Below, piece by piece: positions 6,499 through 12,469 of a DNA stretch of 12,469 nt (the first letter of the stretch is position 1; every line of letters starts with the position of its first letter). Under the pieces are notes generated by a model. It had not been told where the DNA came from. It worked only from the letters and a program-made list of their open reading frames with translations, and did not search any database. The translations under genes and the position numbers were made by a program. This stretch comes from Lachnospiraceae bacterium. Lineage in GTDB: Bacteria; Bacillota; Clostridia; Lachnospirales; Lachnospiraceae. The stretch covers positions 1 to 12,469 of the forward strand of contig JAFTPY010000204.1 of assembly GCA_017463035.1 (NCBI GenBank), given 5' to 3'.

Positions 6499-7062
6499 TT
6501 ATATTGTCTTCAAAAACTCCTCATACCGTTTCTTTGCTTTCTTCAATGCCATAAAAAACTGCGCCGTTTCCTCAGGTGTCATTCCTTCCTCAAAGCACAC
6601 CGGATCAAACTCCATATAAAAAGGAGTTCCTTCACGGGTTGCAGTCTTGTACTGTTCTATCTGCGCATTATATGCCAGGAAATAGTTCCAATACTCACTC
6701 TTCTTAAGGGAATCGGTAAGCACCAACCGGTTATCGACAAACGGTGCAAACATCGGCTCATCCATACCATCCGCAATACAATCCTCAATACAATACCCGT
6801 TCTCCCCGTTCATTCTGCTCCAGCGCAGATGCTTTATAAACAGAACATCCCCTTCAGAAAACAAAGGAATATCCTTCCTCTTTACGGTAATCTCCGACAT
6901 CGTTCCCGGTTCGTCCTCCGTTAGAACATACCATGACAACGTTTCCACCCTACAGGTTATCATATCGGTAGAGCACCTGTTTTCGATTTCTACCTCCGGC
7001 ACCGAAACCATCCGTATTACCGCAAACCGTTCCAACGCCAGGCTATACCAGTTTTTGTTCAT
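6499..7062 (-). CDS. Leaderless paralog of the adjacent lipoproteins, unknown function
   Basis: This encodes 187 residues with no signal peptide, lipobox or membrane segment, so it is probably cytoplasmic. It aligns along its length with the soluble domain of the two lipoproteins upstream. Shared blocks are WYxL...AVIRxVSVP (about 6-23), LFSEGDVLFI, a PFVDN-type motif, a Tyr/Trp-rich stretch near YWNYFLAYNAQIEQY, and the C-terminal FEEGMTPEETAQFF...AKKRYEEFL. The family is not one I recognise. ATG 7062 has GGGAG just before it; GTG at 7074 would add four residues. Loss of the export signal suggests either a decayed copy or a cytosolic partner of the lipoproteins. Divergence from the pair is greater than the pair's own divergence. 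Confidence 0.85.
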   Translation of the reverse strand: MNKNWYSLALERFAVIRMVSVPEVEIENRCSTDMITCRVETLSWYVLTEDEPGTMSEITVKRKDIPLFSEGDVLFIKHLRWSRMNGENGYCIEDCIADGMDEPMFAPFVDNRLVLTDSLKKSEYWNYFLAYNAQIEQYKTATREGTPFYMEFDPVCFEEGMTPEETAQFFMALKKAKKRYEEFLKTI

Positions 7063-7077
7063 ATTCTCCCACACTTC

Positions 7078-7530
7078 CTATCGTTTCGTTACCACATACC
7101 GGTACTGGTCCGCCGACTCGCATCCTTCCACCATATCGATTTTAATCTCCCGTTCGTCCAGTTCCCGAATCATCTCCGGAGTTAAGGACGCAATCGGAAT
7201 CTTCTTTGAATGAACGTTAAATATTTCCCCGGCTCCCGACCAGATGTGCCAAAGTTCCACCTCGTCCGTATGCTTTAAATTCTCCTTAATGTATTCAATA
7301 ATGATATTTGCACGTCCTTCAGTATAATAACTCCATTCCAGATACACCGCATACTTCTTTTCGGTCCGAACATCGCTTAAGCATTCTGCCGGATACAAGG
7401 CAAAATCATCCTCAAAATCCCCGTCAAAAACCAAGCCCGTCTCCGTGTCGATTTCAATGATCATCTCACGGTCCGGTCTCTCCACCATCGGTAACGGATA
7501 ATCCGATGCAATATACGTAAAATAGCTCAT
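7078..7530 (-). CDS. Conserved-type soluble protein of unknown function
   Basis: This encodes 150 residues beginning MSYFTYIASDYPLP. There is no signal peptide, transmembrane segment or Cys motif, and the product is acidic. I recall hypothetical proteins in Firmicutes with a similar MSYFTYIAS opening but no assigned function. Aromatic-rich blocks (YAVYLEWSYYTEGRANIIIEYI and ELWHIWSG) suggest a compact alpha/beta fold. The start is fixed by GGGGAGG seven bases upstream of ATG 7530; a GTG at 7545 lies ahead of that site and is rejected. It sits between a lipoprotein and the leaderless paralog, with 15-20-base gaps on both sides, so it is certainly in their transcript. It is not itself a paralog of the lipoprotein domain as far as I can see. 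Confidence 0.8.
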   Translation of the reverse strand: MSYFTYIASDYPLPMVERPDREMIIEIDTETGLVFDGDFEDDFALYPAECLSDVRTEKKYAVYLEWSYYTEGRANIIIEYIKENLKHTDEVELWHIWSGAGEIFNVHSKKIPIASLTPEMIRELDEREIKIDMVEGCESADQYRYVVTKR

Positions 7531-7549
7531 AAAACACCTCCCCACCTAC

Positions 7550-8320
7550 CTATTCTTCCTGTTCTGTCTCAGATATAACCTCATACTGTTCTTTCGCCAG
7601 TCTAAGACACTCAAAAATAACCGCAACATCCTCCGTTGTTATTCCGTCCTCAAAATACGGAGACTCATGCCGAAACTCCGCTTCCCGTCCAGCTTCCGCT
7701 TCCTTTTGGTTCCACTCAATCATTGCACTATAATCCCAGAACCAATCATACAATGCAAGACGTTCAAACTCCGGAGTTATGTCTAACAGGTTATCAATAA
7801 ACGGAGTATACACCGGAACTTCCTCATCATATTTAAGCCTCCACCATACGTTGTCACCCTCTATTACCTTGGAGCCCGGTTCAACAAACAGTATATTTCC
7901 CTCCGAAAACAGACACAAGTCTTCCTGCGACACAGCAAGCATGGAAATCCCACTTAAATCCTCACCTTCCGCATCATAAAAGGACAACACTTCAATACCG
8001 CACAATGCATCTGTTGAAGTTCCGTCTCCTTCCTGCGTCTCCTTCGGAACAGAAACAAGGCGAATCACCGCATAACGCCCCTTGGTCAGCTTATACCAAT
8101 CCCGTTCCGTCGCTGCAGGCGGTTCCGCTGATATGTACGGTTCATAATACGGCACTCCGTACTCCGGCTGCTCCATATTCCATCTCGGATCATACTCTTC
8201 CGGCGGCGGTCCGTATACGCTTGCATTTGAATTTGCCCACGGTAAAAATCTGCATCCGCCCACAACCATTGCCGTGGATACCAGAGAAGCGGTTACCAAA
8301 AGTTTTTTGCTTTTTTTCAT
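7550..8320 (-). CDS. Lipoprotein paralog 2, radical SAM-linked, YGPP tether
   Basis: This 256-residue predicted lipoprotein begins with signal peptide MKKSKKLLVTASLVSTAMVV and lipobox VGGC with Cys23, so it should be anchored on the outer face of the membrane. The mature N-terminus is a low-complexity tether rich in Pro, Tyr and acidic residues (YGPPPEEYDPRWN, then YGVPYYEPY, about 36-63). A globular domain starting at WYKLT follows, with VSVP, LFSEGNILFVEPG, PFIDN and YFEDGITTEDVA blocks. It is closely related to the lipoprotein encoded 42 bases upstream and to the leaderless protein at 6499-7062. GGGGGATTAG precedes the ATG. Function is unknown; position next to a radical SAM/SPASM gene suggests it may be a modification substrate. 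Confidence 0.87.
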   Translation of the reverse strand: MKKSKKLLVTASLVSTAMVVGGCRFLPWANSNASVYGPPPEEYDPRWNMEQPEYGVPYYEPYISAEPPAATERDWYKLTKGRYAVIRLVSVPKETQEGDGTSTDALCGIEVLSFYDAEGEDLSGISMLAVSQEDLCLFSEGNILFVEPGSKVIEGDNVWWRLKYDEEVPVYTPFIDNLLDITPEFERLALYDWFWDYSAMIEWNQKEAEAGREAEFRHESPYFEDGITTEDVAVIFECLRLAKEQYEVISETEQEE

Positions 8321-8362
8321 CTAATCCCCCTATCCCGACGTCTGCCGGTACAAGACCGCACG

Positions 8363-9100
8363 TCACTTATTCTCCGTTGCAGCCTCATACTCTTCTTTTG
8401 CCTTCGTTATTGCATCAAAAAACACGGCTGCCTCTTCTATCGTCATGCCGTCCTCAAAATACACCGGCTCAGTCAGCGAATCTTCCGAACCTTCCCGCTG
8501 ATTCACCTTATAATTCCATTCGGTATATGCATTAAAATCATACAAGTAATCATAGAGTGTCTGTCGCTTAAATCCCTGTAAAATTTCTAAATGATATGCC
8601 TCTCCGTCATATTCAAACCATGTATGTACCGGCCTGTCTTTCTCGTATTGAACCTGATAGATTCCTTCATCGCCCTCCTGTAACTTAGCTCCGAGCTCCA
8701 CAAGCAAAACATCCCCTTCCGAGAACAGATAACGATCCTTAAACCGCAAGGATATCCCGGTCATTTTGCTTAAATCCGCACCGGTTCCATCATAAAAGTT
8801 CAATATCTCAATTCCGTAAACCGCATCTGCCGGAGTTTCTTCCTCTTCCTGCACTTTCTGCGGAACAGATACAATGCGAAGCACTGCAAAGGCTCTTTGT
8901 GTCAGCTTATACCATCCTGACTCCGTGGGCGCTATGGTCGCCATCGGCTCCTCATAATAATAAGGCACCCCATACGCCGGCTCCGCGATATTCCACCACG
9001 GATCAAACTCATCCGGCGGTCCGTACGCACCACATCCGTTCATATTCATCGCCACCGCAAATATGGATGCCGTAACCAAGAACTTCGATCTTTTTCTCAT
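8363..9100 (-). CDS. Lipoprotein paralog 1, radical SAM-linked, YGPP tether
   Basis: This encodes 245 residues. The signal peptide MRKRSKFLVTASIFAVAMNM ends in NGC with Cys23, the same position and LVTAS core as the next lipoprotein. The tether right after the Cys carries YGPPDEFDPWWN and YGVPYYYEEP, repeating the second lipoprotein's pattern in shorter form. The globular domain has WYKLT, AVLRIVSVP, LFSEGDVLLVELG and YFEDGMTIEEAAVFF. I chose ATG 9100 because AAAGGGGATTGC sits before it and the signal peptide then begins at once; ATG 9130 would put ten polar residues ahead of the signal. It lies 36 bases downstream of the radical SAM gene. The molecular role is unknown. Confidence 0.87.
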   Translation of the reverse strand: MRKRSKFLVTASIFAVAMNMNGCGAYGPPDEFDPWWNIAEPAYGVPYYYEEPMATIAPTESGWYKLTQRAFAVLRIVSVPQKVQEEEETPADAVYGIEILNFYDGTGADLSKMTGISLRFKDRYLFSEGDVLLVELGAKLQEGDEGIYQVQYEKDRPVHTWFEYDGEAYHLEILQGFKRQTLYDYLYDFNAYTEWNYKVNQREGSEDSLTEPVYFEDGMTIEEAAVFFDAITKAKEEYEAATENK

Positions 9101-9136
9101 GCAATCCCCTTTCCCATCATCCTGTTCCATCCGGCA

Positions 9137-10213
9137 CTAAAACAACGTTCCCTTAAAACACATCTTCGGTCTCTTTTTGTCATAATCCCAGCTATGGAAG
9201 GCTCCGCCGCCGCAAAATTCCCGTTCTTTGCATGCACTGCACGCCGCATTGTCTTCGTACAAATTCCGACGATAGGCTCCGAACCCGTTCTTCCAGACCT
9301 CGGTAAAATCGTCCCTTAAAATATTACCGTAAATCAGCTCCGGACGCCGCTCAATATCGAGACAAGCCCCGATATCACCGTTTGCCATCACGGATGCCGT
9401 ATAAATGCCTGCATTACAAAGAAAATACCAGTCTCTGACCTCTCTCTCGTACTCTGTACCGAGGTAATGGGAGCATCCGTACTGTACCGGTTCCCCCTGC
9501 CTGCGCTTTTCCTTGATAAAATCCAGCACGGATACCGTTTCCTTCGGTGTCAAAAGAAGCTCCGGCATCGTTTCCGCCCGTCCGATGGGCTCAATATTTA
9601 AAATCCTCCAGGAATCAATGTCCACGTTTTCCAGGATATGATAAAGTGCCTCCAGTTCCCCGAGATTCTTTTTATGTACAACCGTCGTCACCTGTACATG
9701 CTGAAAACTTCCGTTTTCTATCAGGGCTTCCACACCCTTCATGGCCGCCTTATACCCGCCCGGTGTCTGCCGAAACCAATCGTGAGTCTCCGGTAGTCCG
9801 TCAATGCTGATAGAAATCGTACTCATGCCGCATTCCTGCAACCGTTTTGCCACCGTCTCATCAATCAACGTTCCGTTACTGGTCATGCCCCAGTGAAACC
9901 CAAGCCGATGTGCATAGCCCATAATTTCGAAAAACTCCCGACGAAGAAGCGGTTCGCCTCCCGTAATGGAAAGCATGATTCCCTCTGTTCCGAAATCCGC
10001 TTTTATCTTGTCCAAAAATCGCTTATATGTCTCAACGCTCAAAAGTTCACTGGTCACTTCCCCGCACCGGCTGCCGCAATGGAGACATCGTTCATTGCAT
10101 TCCATGGTCAGCTCCAGAAACAAGTTTCTTAGCTGAGGTTGCTTCCAAAGTCCTCTCTTATATGCCGCCAGCTCCGTCATATGCTGTACCTTTTTTTCTT
10201 TTGTCGTTTTCAA
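9137..10213 (-). CDS. Radical SAM/SPASM domain protein, probable peptide or protein modifier
   Basis: This encodes 358 residues. The radical SAM motif CNERCLHC places cluster ligands at Cys39, 43 and 46, followed by ITGGEPLLR (the GGEP motif), a TSNGT strand and ISIDGLPETHDWFR. The C-terminal SPASM region has C266...GDIGAC284, then CSAC (325, 328), C334 and C352. The Cys expected four residues after C334 is Ala338, so one auxiliary-cluster ligand is missing or relocated. SPASM enzymes usually modify ribosomal peptides or proteins, or mature other enzymes. No short precursor peptide is encoded in the gaps of this transcript; the two lipoproteins immediately downstream are the obvious candidate substrates. 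The start is a TTG with an excellent GGGGAGG site seven bases away; ATG 10180 is a weaker alternative. Confidence 0.92.
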   Translation of the reverse strand: MKTTKEKKVQHMTELAAYKRGLWKQPQLRNLFLELTMECNERCLHCGSRCGEVTSELLSVETYKRFLDKIKADFGTEGIMLSITGGEPLLRREFFEIMGYAHRLGFHWGMTSNGTLIDETVAKRLQECGMSTISISIDGLPETHDWFRQTPGGYKAAMKGVEALIENGSFQHVQVTTVVHKKNLGELEALYHILENVDIDSWRILNIEPIGRAETMPELLLTPKETVSVLDFIKEKRRQGEPVQYGCSHYLGTEYEREVRDWYFLCNAGIYTASVMANGDIGACLDIERRPELIYGNILRDDFTEVWKNGFGAYRRNLYEDNAACSACKEREFCGGGAFHSWDYDKKRPKMCFKGTLF

Positions 10214-10274
10214 ACGTCGTCCTCCCCTATCTCCTTCTACAAATATGTGTGCTCATTCGCCCATGCCGCCATTG

Positions 10275-11819
10275 CTACGAACACTGGTCCTTCGCTGCCT
10301 CAGCCTTTCTCTTTCGTTTGTTCTCGTACATCCGCTCGTCTGCCGTCTTCAACATCTCTTCATAAGAAATACCGTCCCGCATCATACAATAACCGAAAGA
10401 AAAACGAAGCGGCACCGTCAGATTATCATTTAACCTTGCGGTACTGTGACCCTGAATATACTCTATGGTACGAATCGTATTTAACAATTCGTCTTCCCCG
10501 TCATAATCATACAAAAACAGTACAAATTCATCGCCGCCGACACGTGCCGACAAACTGCTCTGAATACCGAAATTATTAATAACACTGCCGACTTTCTTCA
10601 AGTAAGCATCTCCCATCTCGTGTCCGTAGGTATCGTTAATACCTTTCAAACCGTCCGCATCAATCATTATCAGTGCGGAATATCGCAGGTTTTCCGGTTT
10701 TTGGAACAATAACGACATCTGCGTCTCCATACCACGTCTGTTATATAATCCGGTCAGCAAATCCACATCCCGCTCCGCTTCGATTTGTCTCCGCTTTAAA
10801 ATATCCTCCGTCTCGTCAATGACTACGCCGAACACTTCATTTCCGATTTCCAATTCCTCTAATCTTACATACTGCTCCGGTTCCTCGGAAAGCACATACA
10901 CGCCGGGCTCCCCTTCACACGGATTGGAACGGACCTTTTCGATAAACTCATTAAATATTTCGTAGTCCGAGGTCAACAACCTCCATTCATCCAGCTCCAG
11001 CGAAAAAATTCGAGGAATATACTCTGTACAACGAACCTGCTTTGCGCCCCTTCTGTATTCATACACACCGATAAACATGTTCGTCTTGCTCAGCACATAA
11101 GAAATCTTACTGGTGGTATCCGAAAGACTGCTGACCATCGTATTGATATAATCGCTCAGCTCCGAAAACTCCTCACTGGTCCGGATATCTGCCTTTTCCT
11201 CCATGTTTCCTTCTGTAATACTGCACAACTTATCATTAATTTCGTGAATCCCGTCCACCACATAACGATTCATGTAACGGCTGACCACATAAGTCAAAAT
11301 ACCGGCAATCGTTATTAAGCAGATGCAAAAAACCAACGCAGTTGTAGGTACCCGTTCATATATTTTTCCGCAATCCGAACAACGTCCCACATACTCGGTC
11401 CCCACCTTCTGAAACACACAATAGAACCGGGTTCCGTTGATTTTTGCATAAAAACCGTTGGTATCCTCCTTCACCCTTTTCAGACTGAGGCCCATGTCCT
11501 CACACAAGCTTCCCAACGTCGATTTTACGGTAGTACCCAGAATTGTTCCGTCTGCTTCCGCAATCACATAATAATCCGCATCGGAATTCACCTTGATTAA
11601 CGAAAACATATTGGAGTACGCACTCTGCCCCTCGCCTTCCGCAATTACATTTTCTTTGATAAACTGCTCAATCTGTGCCAATACCCCTAAAGATTTTTCA
11701 TGTTCTCTGCGGCGTTCCGCAAAAACCTGAATACATACAACAACAGCCAGAATCACAATCATCAGTGTTCCGGTAACCCTCAGCATATATTGACGAATTC
11801 TTTTCTTTAACGGTTTCAT
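10275..11819 (-). CDS. Membrane diguanylate cyclase: extracytoplasmic sensor, HAMP, PAS-like, GGDEF
   Basis: The protein has 514 residues. A transmembrane helix (about 13-34) is followed by an extracytoplasmic domain of about 125 residues that looks Cache-like (YYVIAEADGTILGTT). A CSDC pair (147-150) precedes the second helix (about 159-180). A HAMP-like segment, a PAS-like region (from about ISYVLSKTNMFIGVYEY) and a GGDEF domain follow. The GGDEF domain has DLLTGLYNRRG, DADGLKGINDTYGHEMGD and an intact GGDEF (428-432), so it should make cyclic di-GMP. The inhibitory RxxD site upstream of GGDEF is absent (IQSS there). ATG 11819 follows GGGGGACACT; the open frame upstream of it lacks a ribosome site. 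The radical SAM gene starts 61 bases after its stop with no terminator between, so co-transcription is likely. Confidence 0.92.
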   Translation of the reverse strand: MKPLKKRIRQYMLRVTGTLMIVILAVVVCIQVFAERRREHEKSLGVLAQIEQFIKENVIAEGEGQSAYSNMFSLIKVNSDADYYVIAEADGTILGTTVKSTLGSLCEDMGLSLKRVKEDTNGFYAKINGTRFYCVFQKVGTEYVGRCSDCGKIYERVPTTALVFCICLITIAGILTYVVSRYMNRYVVDGIHEINDKLCSITEGNMEEKADIRTSEEFSELSDYINTMVSSLSDTTSKISYVLSKTNMFIGVYEYRRGAKQVRCTEYIPRIFSLELDEWRLLTSDYEIFNEFIEKVRSNPCEGEPGVYVLSEEPEQYVRLEELEIGNEVFGVVIDETEDILKRRQIEAERDVDLLTGLYNRRGMETQMSLLFQKPENLRYSALIMIDADGLKGINDTYGHEMGDAYLKKVGSVINNFGIQSSLSARVGGDEFVLFLYDYDGEDELLNTIRTIEYIQGHSTARLNDNLTVPLRFSFGYCMMRDGISYEEMLKTADERMYENKRKRKAEAAKDQCS

Positions 11820-11865
11820 AGTGTCCCCCTCTTTTGTAAAACGAATCTTACATACCCATATTAAA

Positions 11866-11894
11866 ACTTTACCACAATAAAACTTTTGCGTCAA
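11866..11894 (-). promoter_or_regulatory. Probable promoter of the GGDEF-to-Nudix transcript
   Basis: On the minus strand TTGACG (11889-11894) and TAAAGT (11866-11871) are separated by 17 bases, about 45 bases before the GGDEF start codon. The -35 box is five of six to consensus, the -10 four of six. No better promoter was seen in the 61 bases before the radical SAM gene. Confidence 0.6.
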
Positions 11895-11947
11895 TCATTT
11901 CTAAGTCCTACATATAATAAATTATATCCCTTTCTCGGAGGTCTTTT

Positions 11948-12211
11948 ATGCGTCTGTGCGATTTGCGTCAAAAGGAAGTCATTAACTGTAGAGACTGCGC
12001 CCGCTTAGGCTATGTGGGTGACGTGGAATTTAACCTGTGTACCGGCTGTCTCGAAAAAATCATTGTGCCGGGACCGGGTAAGTTTTTCGGCTTCTTCGGC
12101 GATACCTGTGAATATGTCATTCCCTGGTGCAACATCAAACAAATCGGTCCGGATATTATTCTCGTGGACATCGAATGTAAAACAGCCCTGCGGGACCGTC
12201 ATAACGACTGA
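11948..12211 (+). CDS. YlmC/YmxH family sporulation protein (PRC-barrel)
   Basis: This 87-residue protein covers a complete PRC-barrel of the YlmC/YmxH type: MRLCDLRQKEVINCRDCARLG opens the fold, then VGDVEFNLCTGCLEKIIVPGPGKFFGFFGD, and a closing EYVIPWCNIKQIGPDIILVDI. Members are widespread in spore-forming Firmicutes and linked to sporulation, but no biochemical activity is established. It is unusually Cys-rich (eight Cys), as Lachnospiraceae versions tend to be in my recollection. CGGAGG seven bases before the ATG fixes the start. It is divergent from the GGDEF gene and convergent with the gene at the right edge. An AT-rich TATAAT-like hexamer at 11913-11918 could be its -10 box, without a clear -35. 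Confidence 0.92.
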   Translation: MRLCDLRQKEVINCRDCARLGYVGDVEFNLCTGCLEKIIVPGPGKFFGFFGDTCEYVIPWCNIKQIGPDIILVDIECKTALRDRHND

Positions 12212-12290
12212 TGTCCTGCAAGGGGCCGTCAAATTCTCATATTTTTCCGACTTATCACCTCGGACAAGTCACTCTTTCCGGAGCCTTGCG
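12212..12290. other. Convergent intergenic region
   Basis: This short gap lies between the ymxH stop and the stop of the minus-strand gene on its right. A long-range pairing of gcaagg (12218-12223) with ccttgc (12284-12289) is possible, and a tccga/tcgga stem lies inside. No T-tract follows in either direction in the right place, so I do not call a terminator. Confidence 0.4.
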
Positions 12291-12469
12291 TTACTTACTT
12301 GTAATACGGTTTACATTCTTAATCAATACAGAAATCGTTCCGTCCGGGTTTGTAATAAACTCCACATGCTGCTTGTTATTATACTCCTCCATCGGAATAT
12401 TAATCTCAATCCCGCTGTCTGTGGTAAGGAACTGCTTTTCCAGCTTCTTTGTGGTCTTCTCGCTCTGGA
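12291..12469 (-). CDS. C-terminal end of a nucleoid-associated (NA37-like) protein, partial
   Basis: Fifty-eight codons and the stop are visible; the rest lies beyond the right edge. The visible tail reads through KTTKKLEKQFLTTDSGIEIN, IPMEEYNNKQHVEF and ITNPDGTISVLIKNVNRITS without a stop. From memory this ITNPDGTISVLIKNI-type ending occurs in Firmicutes 37-kDa nucleoid-associated proteins. The identification rests on this short tail alone and another family is possible. The coding reading itself is secure: codon use matches the neighbours and the frame is open to the window edge. It converges on ymxH. Confidence 0.55.
   Translation of the reverse strand, partial: QSEKTTKKLEKQFLTTDSGIEINIPMEEYNNKQHVEFITNPDGTISVLIKNVNRITSK

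Noticed and set aside
10226..10261. Tiny minus-strand frame MAAWANEHTYL between the GGDEF and radical SAM genes, considered as a peptide precursor
   Set aside because: It has only eleven codons and no ribosome site before its ATG; it shows no leader or core features.
10139..10579. Plus-strand open frames opposite the radical SAM start and GGDEF end
   Set aside because: They are shadows of two well-supported genes, with a Ser/His/Arg-rich meaningless product.
11820..11894. Upstream extension of the GGDEF protein to 11894
   Set aside because: The extra 25 residues cover the predicted promoter and have no ribosome site; ATG 11819 has a strong one.
12005..12232. Minus-strand open frame opposite ymxH
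   Set aside because: It is antisense to a confidently identified PRC-barrel gene with a strong ribosome site.

Overview
The window looks like a chromosomal stretch from a Gram-positive anaerobe of the Clostridia, most likely a Lachnospiraceae member. The pointers are a Cys-rich YlmC/YmxH sporulation protein, a nadA-nadB-nadC-niaR operon, NrdR, strong GGAGG-type ribosome binding sites and moderate G+C. This placement is inferred from gene content, not from a marker gene. Nearly everything is on the minus strand, so gene order runs from high to low coordinates.

Region 1 (1-1760): a 3'-truncated ComM/YifB AAA+ protein lies downstream of nrdR. nrdR has its own sigma-A-type promoter and a perfect 7-bp-arm inverted repeat in its leader. 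Region 2 (1761-5580): nadA, nadB, nadC and the repressor niaR form a tight operon for de novo NAD synthesis. A near-consensus promoter precedes it, and an ACAnnTGT-type palindrome covers the -35 box, which suggests NiaR autoregulation.

Region 3 (5578-5949): a roughly 350-bp non-coding, G+C-rich block. It is built from four related units of small hairpins and is bounded by a 12-bp inverted repeat. Hairpins in equivalent positions of different units keep their pairing while their sequences differ. It sits between the nadA promoter and a minus-strand rho-independent terminator.

Region 4 (5923-11894): a probable seven-gene transcript. It runs from a membrane GGDEF protein through a radical SAM/SPASM enzyme, two paralogous lipoproteins with a shared YGPP-containing tether, a small soluble unknown and a third paralog without a signal peptide, to a Nudix hydrolase and then the terminator. 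The radical SAM plus YGPP-lipoprotein pairing is the best candidate here for an undescribed system: an enzyme that may modify surface lipoproteins, possibly coupled to cyclic-di-GMP signalling.

Region 5 (11940-12469): a divergent plus-strand ymxH gene, then the 3' end of a minus-strand gene resembling Firmicutes nucleoid-associated (NA37-type) proteins. No tRNA, rRNA, CRISPR array or recognisable transposase was seen.
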